Shown here piece after piece: positions 34,116-45,437 of a DNA stretch of 64,000 nucleotides. Each line of letters starts with the position of its first letter. Position 1 is the first letter of the stretch. The stretch covers positions 4,192,501 through 4,256,500 of the forward strand of contig NZ_CP140155.1 of the NCBI RefSeq assembly GCF_034479375.1, read 5' to 3'. The DNA is from Rhodopseudomonas palustris. Lineage in GTDB: Bacteria > Pseudomonadota > Alphaproteobacteria > Rhizobiales > Xanthobacteraceae. The position numbers were made by a program, and so were the translations under genes. Under the pieces are notes generated by a model that saw nothing but the letters and a program-made list of their open reading frames with translations, was not told the origin of the DNA and made no database searches.

Positions 34116-34590
34116 GGTGATAAGGATGGCCCGCCAAAATCGTCGCGGCCCGGTAGATCTGCTCCAGCAGCATCACCCGGACCATCTGGTGCGGCCAAGT
34201 CGCGGCGCCAAACGATAGGCACAGCTTTGCCTTGCGCCGCAATTCAGGCAAAAGTCCGTCCGCTCCGCCGATCACGAAAACGGTACCGGGCACCGATTCG
34301 TCACGCCAGCGGCCGAGCTGCGCCGCGAAGGCCGCACTGTCGACGCTCTTGCCGCGCTCGTCGAGGGTGACCAGCGTGCCGCCGTCAGGAACCAGCGCCG
34401 CGATCGCGGCGGCTTCCTCGGCCATGCGCGCGGCGGCCTCGCGGGCGCGACTCTCGCCGAGCTCATGGATGTCGAGGCCGCGAAAGCCGAGCTTGCGGCC
34501 GATATCGTCGAACCGAGCGCGATAGCGCTCGGCGAGTTCGCGTTCGGGGCCCTGCTTGAGTTTGCCGACGGCAATCACTGTCAGCCGCAT
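34108..34590 (-). CDS. rlmH: 23S rRNA pseudouridine(1915)-N3 methyltransferase RlmH
   Basis: 160 residues, the usual size. SPOUT-fold features: MRLTVIAVGKLKQGPERELAERY at the start and the knotted SAM-binding segment FVIGGADGLLPELRRKA near residues 104-120, with the C-terminal WPHQMVRVMLLEQIYRA. Methylates pseudouridine 1915 on mature 70S ribosomes. Sits in the standard rsfS-rlmH order. Confidence 0.97.
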   Translation of the reverse strand: MRLTVIAVGKLKQGPERELAERYRARFDDIGRKLGFRGLDIHELGESRAREAAARMAEEAAAIAALVPDGGTLVTLDERGKSVDSAAFAAQLGRWRDESVPGTVFVIGGADGLLPELRRKAKLCLSFGAATWPHQMVRVMLLEQIYRAATILAGHPYHRA

Positions 34591-34693
34591 CGGCTTGCGC
34601 TCCCTGCGCCGCGCTGTCCTGCCCCCTGCGTCGACGGACCGGCACGCGTATGCACGCGCGCACTCGCCGACAGCGCGTGCAGAATCGCGGTTG

Positions 34694-35293
34694 CTACAGC
34701 GTCTTCGCCGGCTGCGGTCCCTGCGTCCACAACCGCTCGAGGTTGTAGAACTCGCGAACCTCCGGACGGAACACGTGCAGCACCACGTCGCCGCAATCCA
34801 TCAGCACCCAATCGCAATTGGTCATGCCCTCGGTATGGATGTTGACGATGCCGGCTTCCTTCAGCCCCTTGGAGACGTTCTCGGCGATCGCGCCGACATG
34901 ACGGTTCACACGGCCGCTCGTGACGACGACGTAATCGAACATCGCTGACTTGCCGCGGATGTCGATCGCGATCGTCTCTTCCGCCTTCATGTCGTCGAGG
35001 CGGGAGAGGATCAGTTGCAGAGTTTCCTCGGCCGTCAACCGGAGCCCGGAGATCGCGTCGGGCGCAACAGCTTCTGTCACGGCTACGGATTGCGGAGCAG
35101 CGGCCATCGCACTGGTCTTCTTCGATGCAGCCGTTTTCGAGGCTGCGGTCTTCGAAGTTGCGGTCTTCGAAGTTGCGGTCTTCGAAGTTGCGGTCTTCGA
35201 AGTTGCGGCCTTCGAAGTAACCGCTTTCGAAGTCGCCGTCTTGGACTTGACCGCTTTGGCGGTGACCGGCTTCGGCAGAGCCGACTTGGACAA
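34694..35293 (-). CDS. rsfS: Ribosomal silencing factor RsfS with repetitive N-terminal extension
   Basis: 199 residues if translated from TTG 35293. The C-terminal 120 residues are RsfS: TAEETLQLILSRLDDMKAEE, DIRGKSAMFDYVVVTSGRVNRHV and NCDWVLMDCGDVVLHVFRPE. It binds L14 and blocks subunit joining in starvation. Residues about 15-60 are a Lys/Thr/Ser/Ala repeat (units of KTATS type) encoded by a 15-base tandem repeat. AAAGGAAAGG at 35312-35320 is a ribosome binding site but lies 18 bases before the TTG. A CTG at 35308 and ATG 35107, which would give a normal 137-residue protein without the repeat, are alternatives. Confidence 0.93.
   Translation of the reverse strand: MSKSALPKPVTAKAVKSKTATSKAVTSKAATSKTATSKTATSKTATSKTAASKTAASKKTSAMAAAPQSVAVTEAVAPDAISGLRLTAEETLQLILSRLDDMKAEETIAIDIRGKSAMFDYVVVTSGRVNRHVGAIAENVSKGLKEAGIVNIHTEGMTNCDWVLMDCGDVVLHVFRPEVREFYNLERLWTQGPQPAKTL
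35131..35250. repeat. 15-base tandem repeat in rsfS 5' region
   Basis: Four identical units CGGTCTTCGAAGTTG at 35146-35160, 35161-35175, 35176-35190 and 35191-35205, flanked by one diverged unit before and three after, eight units in all. The period is a multiple of three, so copy-number change keeps the reading frame. On the minus strand each unit encodes a Lys-Thr-Ala-Thr-Ser type pentapeptide. Confidence 0.95.
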
Positions 35294-35414
35294 TACAGAT
35301 GTGGTCAGGGACCTTTCCTTTCACTGTATCGCGCGCGCGCCGAATCCCGGCGCCTGAGAACCATACTAGGCATGTGGGGTTGACGGTTTCAACAATCCAG
35401 ACGGCGAGGAAGCT

Positions 35415-36044
35415 TCATTTCTTCCAACTTCCGTCGGGGTTCCGGAGCGAGGACGAGGACAGCGGCGATTTCAGCCCTGTCAGGAAGATCCACGACGGCG
35501 GCGTCCGGTCGGCCAGCGTTGCGGCCGCATTGCTCCCCAGGCGGTAGCGCTTGAGCGTCTGAGCGGCGGGCGCGGCGAGGGCGCGGAACGTCGCCGGCGG
35601 GCGGTCGATCACCGCGATCGGCAGCGACGTCGCAATTCGCTGCCAGCGCTGCCAGCGATGGAACTGCGCCAGATTGTCGGCGCCCATGATCCAGACGAAG
35701 TGCGCGCCGGGGCAGTGCCGCAGCAGATAATCGATGGTGTCGGCGGTGTAGCGGGTGCCGATCGCGGCTTCGAGGCAACTCACCTGGATGCGTGGATCGT
35801 CGGCCATCGCCTGCGCCGCGGCGACCCGGGCGTCGAGCTCGCGCAACGCCGTGACGTCCTTCAGCGGATTGCCGGGCGACACCAGCCACCAGACGCGGTC
35901 GAGCTTCAGCCGAGTCAGCGCGAAGCGGCTGATCGCGCGATGCGCTTCGTGGGGCGGATTGAACGAGCCGCCGAGCAGGCCGATCCGCATGCCGCGACTG
36001 TAGGCCGGAACGGCGCGGCGGGCCGCCACGGGATCCGGCGTCAA
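35415..36044 (-). CDS. nadD: Nicotinate-nucleotide adenylyltransferase
   Basis: 209 residues from TTG 36044. The nucleotidyltransferase motif is [18 protein letters not shown] (HxGH variant HEAH), with the C-terminal SSSSLR (equivalent of SSTxIR). Makes nicotinate adenine dinucleotide in NAD synthesis. TTG 36044 has GGAG 6 bases upstream; ATG 35990 (MRIGLLGG) is the alternative and would give a 191-residue protein. It lies 30 bases after proA. Confidence 0.93.
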   Translation of the reverse strand: MTPDPVAARRAVPAYSRGMRIGLLGGSFNPPHEAHRAISRFALTRLKLDRVWWLVSPGNPLKDVTALRELDARVAAAQAMADDPRIQVSCLEAAIGTRYTADTIDYLLRHCPGAHFVWIMGADNLAQFHRWQRWQRIATSLPIAVIDRPPATFRALAAPAAQTLKRYRLGSNAAATLADRTPPSWIFLTGLKSPLSSSSLRNPDGSWKK

Positions 36045-36074
36045 CTCATGCTCCGCGCAGGCAGGTCGGGGCGC

Positions 36075-37367
36075 TCACGGTCGGGTCTGCCCGGTGCCGT
36101 GAATCCGATATTTGAAGGTCGTGAGCTGCTCCGCGCCGACCGGGCCGCGGGCGTGGAACTTGCCGGTGGCGATGCCGATCTCGGCGCCGAAGCCGAACTC
36201 GCCGCCGTCGGCGAACTGCGTCGAAGCGTTGTGCAGCACGATCGCGGAATCGACCTCGCCGAGAAATTTCGCGGCGGCCTGCGCATCCTCGGCGACGATC
36301 GCGTCGGTATGGTGCGAGCCGTGATCGTGGATATGCACGATCGCGTCGTCGACGTCGTCGACCACCTTCGCGGCGATCACCGCGTCGAGATATTCGGTGT
36401 CCCAGTCCTGATCGGTCGCGGGCTTCACTCGCGTATCGGCCTGCTGCACGACGGCGTCGCCGCGGACTTCACAGCCGGCGTCGATCAGCATGCCGACCAG
36501 CGGCGCGAGATGCGTTGCGGTGGCGGCGCGATCGACCAGCAGCGTCTCGGCGGCGCCGCAGACGCCGGTGCGCCGCATCTTGGCGTTGAGCACGATCGAC
36601 TTCGCCATGTCGAGATCGGCGCTGCGATCGATATAGACGTGGTTGACGCCTTCGAGATGCGCGAATACCGGCACGCGCGCTTCACTCTCGACTCGCGCCA
36701 CCAGGCTCTTGCCGCCGCGCGGCACGATCACGTCGACAGAGCCGTTCAGTCCGCCAAGTAACAAGCCCACCGCGGCGCGGTCGCGGGTCGGCACCAGCGT
36801 GATCGCGGCTTCCGGCAACCCCGCCTCGCGTAGCCCCTGCACCAGGCATTGATGGATCGCACGGCCGGAGCGAAAGCTCTCCGAGCCGCCGCGCAGGATC
36901 ACCGCATTGCCGGATTTCAGGCACAGCACGCCGGCATCCGCCGTGACGTTGGGGCGGCTCTCGTAGATCACTGCGACCACGCCGAGCGGGACGCGGACGC
37001 GCTCGATCGTCATGCCGTTCGGGCGCTGCCAGCTTTCGGTGACGGCGCCGACCGGGTCGGGAATGCCGCGGACCACGGCGATGCCCTCGGCCATGGCTTC
37101 GATCCGTGCCGGCGTCAGCGTCAGCCGGTCGAGGAAGGCGGAATTGGCGCCCGAGGTCTTGGCGTCGGCGACATCCTCGGCATTGGCGGCCAAAATCTTG
37201 TCGGCGCCGGCGCGAATGGCCTTTTCCATTGCCTCGAGCGCGCGGTTCTTCTGCTCCGGCGAGGCCTGTGCCAGCACCCGCGCGGCGGCGCGGGCGTCGC
37301 GGCCGAGGTCGTTCATCAGCGTGGCGAGCTCGGCGCTGCCGTCGATGGCTTTGAGCGAGGCGGTCAT
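36075..37367 (-). CDS. proA: Glutamate-5-semialdehyde dehydrogenase (gamma-glutamyl phosphate reductase)
   Basis: 430 residues from ATG 37367. Reduces gamma-glutamyl phosphate to glutamate semialdehyde in proline synthesis. Visible motifs: [21 protein letters not shown] with the substrate/NADP site, VPRGGKSLV, and the catalytic Cys in [15 protein letters not shown]. Normally adjacent to proB; here a ParDE cassette on the other strand separates them by about 670 bases. Confidence 0.96.
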   Translation of the reverse strand: MTASLKAIDGSAELATLMNDLGRDARAAARVLAQASPEQKNRALEAMEKAIRAGADKILAANAEDVADAKTSGANSAFLDRLTLTPARIEAMAEGIAVVRGIPDPVGAVTESWQRPNGMTIERVRVPLGVVAVIYESRPNVTADAGVLCLKSGNAVILRGGSESFRSGRAIHQCLVQGLREAGLPEAAITLVPTRDRAAVGLLLGGLNGSVDVIVPRGGKSLVARVESEARVPVFAHLEGVNHVYIDRSADLDMAKSIVLNAKMRRTGVCGAAETLLVDRAATATHLAPLVGMLIDAGCEVRGDAVVQQADTRVKPATDQDWDTEYLDAVIAAKVVDDVDDAIVHIHDHGSHHTDAIVAEDAQAAAKFLGEVDSAIVLHNASTQFADGGEFGFGAEIGIATGKFHARGPVGAEQLTTFKYRIHGTGQTRP

Positions 37368-37490
37368 GAGCGGTCCAGCCTGAAAAATACGTGTTGCGTC
37401 ATGTAAATAGGCGGAAATTGCCGACACGCCAAGCCGGTTGCGGGGAAACCGGGCGATCACTATCATTTTGCGTGTCCTCAGGAGGCGCCC

Positions 37491-37748
37491 ATGGCCGGCA
37501 GCTATACCCTCGACGAGCAGTCCGAGGCTTTTGTCGAAAGCCTCGTCGAAAGCGGCCGCTACGAGTCGGTCGGCGATGTTCTGCGCGACAGCCTCCGCCT
37601 GATGCAGGCGCGCGAAGCGAAGCTAGAAGAATTGCGGGCGGCGATCCAGGAAGGCCTCGCCAGCGGGCCGATGGAAGAGGTCGGCAGCATGTTCGAACGC
37701 ATCAAGGCCGAAGGACGCAAGCGGCTGGCAGCGGAACGTGGCGAATAG
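37491..37748 (+). CDS. parD: ParD-type antitoxin
   Basis: 85 residues with the ribbon-helix-helix start typical of ParD/CC2985 antitoxins: [36 protein letters not shown], followed by an acidic, helical C-terminus that wraps the toxin. AGGAGG lies 7 bases before ATG 37491. The stop overlaps the toxin gene by 11 bases, so translation is coupled. RHH antitoxins repress their own promoter; the 123-base spacer to the divergent proA start would hold the operator. Confidence 0.92.
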   Translation: MAGSYTLDEQSEAFVESLVESGRYESVGDVLRDSLRLMQAREAKLEELRAAIQEGLASGPMEEVGSMFERIKAEGRKRLAAERGE

Positions 37749-38034
37749 GGCACGGAAGAGTCCGCAAGCCGAGCGCGATATTGCCGCGATCTGGCGCTTC
37801 GTCGCCAGCGACAACATCAAAGCCGCGGATCGGCTGCTCGAAACCTTCGAGAAGGTGTTTGACGTTCTGGCGCAGTCGCCTCTGCTCGGACGAGTGCGCC
37901 CGGATTTGTCCCCAAAACTGCGCAGCTTTCCGTCAGGAAGCTACGTCCTGTACTATCTTCCTTTGAAGGACGGTGTGGCCGTCGTTCGCGCTCTGCACGG
38001 ACGCCAGGACATCTCGCCTGAAGACTTCAAGTAA
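37738..38034 (+). CDS. parE: ParE/RelE-superfamily toxin
   Basis: 98 residues from GTG 37738. ParE features: SPQAERDIAAIWRFVASDN near the start, a central LLGRVRPDLSPKLRSFPSGSYVLYY and the C-terminal VVRALHGRQD. ParE toxins poison DNA gyrase; RelE relatives cut mRNA at the ribosome. The adjacent ParD antitoxin and intact motifs suggest a functional module. The stop lies 3 bases from the convergent proB stop. Confidence 0.92.
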   Translation: MANRARKSPQAERDIAAIWRFVASDNIKAADRLLETFEKVFDVLAQSPLLGRVRPDLSPKLRSFPSGSYVLYYLPLKDGVAVVRALHGRQDISPEDFK

Positions 38035-38037
38035 GCC

Positions 38038-39168
38038 TCACCCCGGCGCGGTCCCCACCACCAGATCGTCGCGGTGGATCATTTCGGCGCGGCCGCTGAT
38101 GCCGAGGATGCTCATCACGTCGGGAGAGGAGCGCCCCTTGATCCTGTCGGCGTCGTCGGCGTCGTAGGCGACCAGGCCGCGGCCGATCTCGTGGGTGTCC
38201 GGGCCGCGCACGATCACCGCATCGCCGCGCGCGAACTGACCGTCGACCCGGATCACGCCGGCCGGCAGCAGGCTTTTGCCGGCGCGCAGCGCCGTCACCG
38301 CGCCGGCGTCGATCGTCAGCGTGCCTTTCGGCTCCAGCGAGCCGGCGATCCAGCGCTTTCGCGCCGTCACGGGATTCGCGGGCGTCAGGAACCAGGTGCA
38401 GGGGCCGCCATCGGCGATGGCCTCGAGCGGATGGTCGATCTTGCCGGACGCGATCAGCATGTGGGTGCCGGCGCTGGTTGCTATCTTGGCGGCCTCGATC
38501 TTGGTCCGCATGCCGCCGCGCGACAGTTCGGAACCGGCGGCGCCCGCCATCCCCTCGATCTCGGCGGTGACGGAGTCGACCACCGGGATCAGCTTCGCAT
38601 CCGGATTGCTGCCGGGCGGGGCGGTGTACAGGCCGTCGATGTCCGACAGCAGGATCAGCAGGTCGGCGCTCGCCATGGTGGCGACCCGCGCGGCGAGCCG
38701 GTCGTTGTCGCCATAGCGGATTTCGTTGGTGGCGACGGTGTCGTTCTCGTTGATCACCGGCACCGCGCGCCATTCCAGCAGCTTGGCGATGGTCGAGCGG
38801 GCGTTGAGATAGCGCCGCCGCTCCTCGGTGTCCTGCAGCGTCACCAGGATCTGCCCTGCGCCGATGCCGTGGTGGCCCAGCACCTCCGACCAGGTCCGCG
38901 CCAGCGCGATCTGGCCGACGGCGGCGGCGGCCTGGCTTTCCTCGAGCTTCAGCGCGCCGCGCGGCAGCTTCAGTCGGCTGCGGCCGAGTGCGATCGAGCC
39001 GGAGGAGACGATCATCACGTCGCGGCCGCCGCGATGCAGCTCGGCGATGTCGGCGGCGAGCGCGGCGAGCCAGTTCGCCCGGACCTCGCCGGCGCCGGAA
39101 TCGATCAGCAGCGAGGAGCCGACCTTGACGACGATGCGGCGGAAATCATGGAGTTTCGGGCGGGCCAT
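38038..39168 (-). CDS. proB: Glutamate 5-kinase
   Basis: 376 residues from ATG 39168; a TTG at 39201 would add 11. Amino-acid kinase domain [11 protein letters not shown] at about 10-20 and [34 protein letters not shown], then a C-terminal PUA domain (about 290-375). Phosphorylates glutamate, the first step of proline synthesis. Its proA partner is downstream past the ParDE cassette. Confidence 0.96.
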   Translation of the reverse strand: MARPKLHDFRRIVVKVGSSLLIDSGAGEVRANWLAALAADIAELHRGGRDVMIVSSGSIALGRSRLKLPRGALKLEESQAAAAVGQIALARTWSEVLGHHGIGAGQILVTLQDTEERRRYLNARSTIAKLLEWRAVPVINENDTVATNEIRYGDNDRLAARVATMASADLLILLSDIDGLYTAPPGSNPDAKLIPVVDSVTAEIEGMAGAAGSELSRGGMRTKIEAAKIATSAGTHMLIASGKIDHPLEAIADGGPCTWFLTPANPVTARKRWIAGSLEPKGTLTIDAGAVTALRAGKSLLPAGVIRVDGQFARGDAVIVRGPDTHEIGRGLVAYDADDADRIKGRSSPDVMSILGISGRAEMIHRDDLVVGTAPG

Positions 39169-39291
39169 CGGCGTATCGGTCGAGTGATGGGTCGCGGCCA
39201 ACGACGCGGCGACGGTCGAAAAGGGATTTCGTTGTGCAGCACCGCGCCGCCCCGCGCAAGCCGCCTCTCCGATCCGACACGAGACGAAAGA

Positions 39292-41457
<2,166 letters not shown>

Positions 41458-41628
41458 TTACTCGGCGTTCATCAGTTTGAGGCCGGTGAAGCGCGCGTTG
41501 AGTTGGCGGGCGCGTTCGCGCCGGTCCTCTGCCAACAGGCGGCGTTCGCGCGCTTCGAATGCCTCGAGATCCCGAAGGATCTGATCCTCGACATTGGCGA
41601 CGGCAATCAGTTCGGCGTGGTCGGACAT
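41458..41628 (-). CDS. Small uncharacterised protein, 56 aa
   Basis: 56 residues from ATG 41628, chosen because GGGAG is placed 7 bases upstream. The product is highly charged and helical: SDHAELIAVANVEDQILRDL, then EARERRLLAEDRRERARQL, suggesting a coiled coil. No family recognised. Ends 6 bases from the convergent EamA stop. A strong ribosome binding site argues that it is real. Confidence 0.6.
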   Translation of the reverse strand: MSDHAELIAVANVEDQILRDLEAFEARERRLLAEDRRERARQLNARFTGLKLMNAE

Positions 41629-41777
41629 GGCAAGCTCCCTGTTCGTATCCGGAAACTCTTCTGGACTCGCCACATCCTACCGGCGAGCTGATTAAGGCCT
41701 GATGCTCCGGCGGTGTCCGCCGGAGGAAACCGGGTCTCGTCGTTAAACATCTGCGAACGGGCGAGAGCGCCCGGACA

Positions 41778-41954
41778 TCAGATTCCGAAGCGGCGGTCGA
41801 GATCGACGAACCGGAAGCTCAATTGCTCGGTGTGCTCCTGCTGCTCGGCGACGCGAAGCGCGCGTTCGCACTTTTCGATCGCGTCGGCGTTGTGCTTGAT
41901 GCCGTCGGCGATGTCGTGAGTGAGGATGGCCTGGATGTAGCGTTGGGTCAGCAT
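41778..41954 (-). CDS. Small uncharacterised protein, 58 aa
   Basis: 58 residues from ATG 41954, with AAGGAG 6 bases upstream, a near-ideal ribosome binding site. Sequence MLTQRYIQAILTHDIADG then KHNADAIEKCERALRVAEQQ: a mostly helical protein with one Cys. No family recognised. Followed, beyond a 149-base gap, by a second small helical gene on the same strand. Confidence 0.65.
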   Translation of the reverse strand: MLTQRYIQAILTHDIADGIKHNADAIEKCERALRVAEQQEHTEQLSFRFVDLDRRFGI

Positions 41955-42137
41955 GTCGAACTCCTTGTTTGCGGAGCTCTTGCTAAGCGACTGCGGCGGC
42001 GCTGCGTACTCGTGATCGCCCCAGCGGATGCGGCGCTGGTTAAGTATCTCTGGCGGCAAAGCGGCGACTTGCAACGATCCTTGCCGGATCACGAACCGCG
42101 GCGGCCGGGATATGCCCGGCCGCTCGCGTCTCGCGCG

Positions 42138-42734
42138 TCAGCGGCTGCGCCGGGTCTTGCCCCAGCTCTTCAGCGACGACCACACGCCGCGGGTCAGGCG
42201 GAAGCAGTCGACCGGGGTCGACGAGCCGATCGCCTCCATGCGATGCAATTCGACGCCGGTCCACTGGAAGCCGCACTTCTCGAGGACGTTGCGCGATGCC
42301 GGATTGACGACGCGCGCCGCCGAGACCATCTGCCCGATCGCGTGTTCCTCGAAGGTGAAGTCGATCACCGCACGCGCCGCCTCGGTGGCATAGCCGTTGC
42401 CCCAATGCGCGACGCCGAGCCAGTAGCCGAGCTCCGGCGCGTCGCGGTCGCGCCAGTCGACGCCGACCATGCCGACCGGCTCGAAATCCGCTTCGATCAG
42501 AAACACGGTCTCGTGGTCCTGCCCGAGCGAGGTGACGAAGCGCGCGGCGTCGTCGCGCGTATAGGGATGCGGCAGCCGGCGGGTCATCTCGGCGACCCGG
42601 CGGTCGTTGGCTAGGCGCGCGATGGCGTTGACGTCCGCGAGAGCCGGTTTGCGCAGCGTCAGCCGCCCGGTCTCGAGGACGCAAGGTCTCGGCTCTCGCA
42701 ACGAGGGCGTGTGGGTCGGGATTTCCTGCAACAT
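42138..42734 (-). CDS. GNAT family N-acetyltransferase
   Basis: 198 residues from ATG 42734, preceded by AGGAG with 6-base spacing. GNAT features of the RimJ/RimL-type subgroup: LETGRLTLRKPALADVNAIARL, VGMVGVDWRDRDAPELGYWL, the acetyl-CoA motif HWGNGYATEAARAVIDFTF and ARVVNPASRNVLEKCGFQ. Probably acetylates an amino group on a protein or small molecule; the target is unknown. Downstream of rpmA but beyond its terminator. Confidence 0.88.
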   Translation of the reverse strand: MLQEIPTHTPSLREPRPCVLETGRLTLRKPALADVNAIARLANDRRVAEMTRRLPHPYTRDDAARFVTSLGQDHETVFLIEADFEPVGMVGVDWRDRDAPELGYWLGVAHWGNGYATEAARAVIDFTFEEHAIGQMVSAARVVNPASRNVLEKCGFQWTGVELHRMEAIGSSTPVDCFRLTRGVWSSLKSWGKTRRSR

Positions 42735-42770
42735 GGCGGGCTCCTGAATGCGCTTCTGAACATGCACGCA

Positions 42771-42805
42771 AAACGAAAAGGGGAGGCCGGTTATCCCGCC
42801 TCCCC
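42771..42805 (-). terminator. Intrinsic terminator after rplU-rpmA
   Basis: Arms GGGGAGGC (42780-42787) and GCCTCCCC (42798-42805) pair perfectly; on the minus strand the hairpin is followed by TTTTCGTTTT. It lies 63 bases after the rpmA stop. A second inverted repeat TCCGCCGGT/ACCGGCGGA at 42823-42848 precedes it without a T tract. Confidence 0.85.
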
Positions 42806-42867
42806 TGGAGCCCTTTTTGTGCTCCGCCGGTTTGACAGGACCGGCGGACACACGATCAGTCCACCGT

Positions 42868-43140
42868 CTATTCAGCCGCCTCCGCCGCGATCGGGAGTAC
42901 CGATACGAAGGTGCGGCCGTTGCCTTTGGCGCGAAACTCGACATGGCCTTCCACCTTGGCGAACAAGGTGTGATCGGTGCCCATGCCGACATTGAGGCCG
43001 GGGTGCCAAGTGGTGCCGCGCTGACGCGCAATGATGTTGCCGGGGATCACATGCTCGCCGCCATAGGCCTTGATCCCGAGGCGCTTGCCCGCAGAATCAC
43101 GCCCGTTGCGCGATGAACCGCCCGCTTTTTTATGAGCCAT
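42868..43140 (-). CDS. rpmA: 50S ribosomal protein L27
   Basis: 90 residues, [21 protein letters not shown] start, [17 protein letters not shown] and [11 protein letters not shown], all typical of L27. The N-terminal tail lies near the peptidyl transferase centre. Co-transcribed with rplU, 85 bases upstream, in the usual order. Confidence 0.99.
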   Translation of the reverse strand: MAHKKAGGSSRNGRDSAGKRLGIKAYGGEHVIPGNIIARQRGTTWHPGLNVGMGTDHTLFAKVEGHVEFRAKGNGRTFVSVLPIAAEAAE

Positions 43141-43225
43141 AGCCCGTCTCCAAAATTCCGAGTGATCTCTAGACCGATTCCGTCAGGGAATCATCTCACT
43201 TTTTGTTTGTATCGCGGTCGCTGCC

Positions 43226-43612
43226 TTATTCGGCAGCGTCCGCTGCAGGAGCCGGCTCGGCCTTGACGCGCTTCGGCCGCGGGCCGATCGAGGGCGACTT
43301 GCCGTCGGCGAGGATCTCGGTGATCCGCAGCACCGTGATCTCGTCGCGATAGCCGCGCTTGCGCTTCGAATTCTTGCGGCGGCGCTTCTTGAACGAAATC
43401 ACCTTCGGGCCGCGCTTGTGGTCCAGCACTTCGGCGGCGACGCTGGCGCCCGCAACCATGGGAAGACCGAGCTGGGGCGTGTCGCCGCCGAGCATCAGAA
43501 CTTCGCCGAGCTGCACGATCGTGCCGACTTCGCCTTCGATCTTGCCTACTTCGAGAACATCATCCGGAACGACACGGTATTGCCGGCCGCCGGTTTTGAT
43601 GACTGCGAACAT
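43226..43612 (-). CDS. rplU: 50S ribosomal protein L21
   Basis: 128 residues from ATG 43612: [31 protein letters not shown], then [17 protein letters not shown]. An ATG at 43621 is also in frame, but AAGGA is better spaced for 43612. Has an Ala/Pro-rich C-terminal extension ([15 protein letters not shown]) common in Rhizobiales. First gene of rplU-rpmA. Confidence 0.98.
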   Translation of the reverse strand: MFAVIKTGGRQYRVVPDDVLEVGKIEGEVGTIVQLGEVLMLGGDTPQLGLPMVAGASVAAEVLDHKRGPKVISFKKRRRKNSKRKRGYRDEITVLRITEILADGKSPSIGPRPKRVKAEPAPAADAAE

Positions 43613-43947
43613 CGTTTTCATCCTTCGTGTTCGATCCCAGCCTCGGGTGAACCGGGCCGGCTTTTTGTTCAGTCGTTGCGGGTTGCGACCTGAATGGTCG
43701 CTTGAATCCGTGTGAATGGCGTGGCCCTCTGACGGGGCTTCGGCGCTGGTCACACAAAGCAAATCGGCGCGGGACCTGCCCACGCCGGGTGCGGGACTTA
43801 TAGCCTCGGGTCGCCTCAAGTCAAGGCGGAAGCGGCGAAAAGCCGAGTCCGTGCAAGGGGAAGTGGGTGATCGCCATGTCGCAGGGCGGTGCAACCAACG
43901 GGTTCCCGGATCGTTGTCACCCGGTTTTCACACCGGGGAAACGAGCA
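43613..43947. other. 335-base divergent spacer between rplU and the ROK-like gene
   Basis: Should hold the rplU and ROK-like promoters. No convincing protein frame, hairpin with T tract or RNA gene was seen. Confidence 0.3.
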
Positions 43948-45099
43948 ATGGCCGAGGACACGCTGACCACCACCAACGCCGGCATCGCCGCTCACGGCGC
44001 CGCGCGGCTGCCGTCGGTCGACGTCGATACCTATAATATCGAGCTCAAGGATGACGATGGATTTCTCGGCGACCGGGCCAGCAAGGGCGCATTCCAGCGC
44101 ATGCTCGACGCCTCGCGCAAGCCGCTGCGCAAGAATGGCGACGATCCGCTGGGCAAGAAGCCGACAGAGGAGATTTCCAAGGGGACGCTCGAAGATGCTG
44201 TGAACGGCGATGACCTCCACGCCGCGGCGCTGGTGCACGGCGCAATCGAGGAATTCGCCCAGGAACTGGCCTATGTCACCCGCCGGTTTCTCAAGACCAA
44301 GGCCTGGGCCGATACCGAGTGCATCGTGGTCGGCGGCGGCTTCCGCCAGGGCCGGGTCGGGGAACTGGCGATCGCCCGCACCGACATCATCCTCAAATCC
44401 GAAGGGTTGAAGATCGATCTGGTGCCGATCCGGTTCGATCCGGACGAAGCCGGGCTGATCGGCTGTCTGCATCTGGCGCCATCGTGGATCTTCGAGGGAC
44501 ACGACAGCATTCTGGCGGTCGATATCGGCGGCTCCAACATCCGCTGCGGCGTGGTCGAAACCGGCTGGAAAAAGGCAAAGGACCTCTCGAAGGCGTCGGT
44601 CTGGAAGGTCGATCTGTGGCGCCATGCCGAAGACGAGCCGACCCGCGAAGGCGCGGTGAAGCGACTGACCAAGATGCTGAAGGATCTGATCGCGGCCGCC
44701 GAGAAAGAGGGCTTCAAGCTCGCGCCGTTCATCGGGATTTCCTGCCCCGGCGTGATCAACGCCGACGGCACCATCGAGAAGGGCGCCCAGAACCTGCCGG
44801 GCAATTGGGAAAGCAGCCGATTTCACCTGCCGCGCAGCTTGATCGAGGGCATCCCCACCATCGGCGACCACGACACCGCGATCCTGATGCACAATGACGG
44901 CGTCGCCCAGGGGTTGAGCGAAGTGCCGTTCATGCAGGAGTTCGAGCGCTGGGGCGTGCTGACCATCGGCACCGGCCTCGGCAACGCCCGCTTCACCAAC
45001 CGCAAGGCCAAAGACAAGGGCAAGAAAGACAAGGCCAAAGACGACAAGGGCAAGGACAAAGACAAGGACAAGGACCGCAAGGACAAGGAGAAGGCCTGA
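43948..45099 (+). CDS. ROK-like sugar kinase-fold protein with unusual N- and C-terminal parts
   Basis: 383 residues from ATG 43948. The middle has an actin-like ATPase fold typical of ROK proteins: SILAVDIGGSNIRCGVVETG at about 190-209 (phosphate 1), FIGISCPGVINADGTIEKG at about 266 and GDHDTAILMHNDGVAQ; GVLTIGTGLGNARF is the second phosphate motif. The 185-residue N-terminal region is not recognised. The last about 30 residues are a Lys/Asp run (KAKDKGKKDKAKDDKGK type). ROK proteins are sugar kinases or repressors; no HTH is seen here. The zinc-binding Cys cluster (CxCGxxGC) of classical ROK kinases is absent. Confidence 0.75.
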   Translation: MAEDTLTTTNAGIAAHGAARLPSVDVDTYNIELKDDDGFLGDRASKGAFQRMLDASRKPLRKNGDDPLGKKPTEEISKGTLEDAVNGDDLHAAALVHGAIEEFAQELAYVTRRFLKTKAWADTECIVVGGGFRQGRVGELAIARTDIILKSEGLKIDLVPIRFDPDEAGLIGCLHLAPSWIFEGHDSILAVDIGGSNIRCGVVETGWKKAKDLSKASVWKVDLWRHAEDEPTREGAVKRLTKMLKDLIAAAEKEGFKLAPFIGISCPGVINADGTIEKGAQNLPGNWESSRFHLPRSLIEGIPTIGDHDTAILMHNDGVAQGLSEVPFMQEFERWGVLTIGTGLGNARFTNRKAKDKGKKDKAKDDKGKDKDKDKDRKDKEKA

Positions 45100-45347
45100 G
45101 TCGCCGACACCGGGAATCAAGTCCGGCCGCCTGCACCCCAAAGGCTTGCGCTTGAGGGGGTCGGCATGGGCCCGGCCAGGCCCCACCGGGATCCCCACCC
45201 CCAACCGGCTCTGCCGATCCGTCCGAGGGCGCTTTGCCCCGGTTAGGTCGGTGCGGCCGGCTCGAGACCTGCGCCGGCTTGTTTATCCGCGCGGCCTCAC
45301 CTAGAACTCCGCCCGACCAGTTGCGGGATCATTCCCGCTTTCGCCGC

Positions 45348-45437
45348 GGAGAGGTGGCAGAGTGGTCGAATGCACCGCACTCGAAATGCGGCATAGGTGC
45401 AAGCCTATCGGGGGTTCGAATCCCTCCCTCTCCGCCA
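45348..45437 (+). tRNA. tRNA-Ser, anticodon CGA
   Basis: 90-base cloverleaf with CCA encoded. Acceptor arms GGAGAGG (45348) and CCTCTCC (45427-45433), discriminator G and CCA to 45437. The anticodon stem CCGCA/TGCGG encloses the loop with CGA at 45382-45384, the T arm contains GGTTCGAATCC and there is a long variable arm, as expected for serine. Reads the UCG codon. An accessory segment follows. Confidence 0.97.

Noticed and set aside
42823..42848. TCCGCCGGT/ACCGGCGGA hairpin as a second rpmA terminator.
   Set aside because: No T tract on either strand; the hairpin at 42780-42805 is the better candidate.
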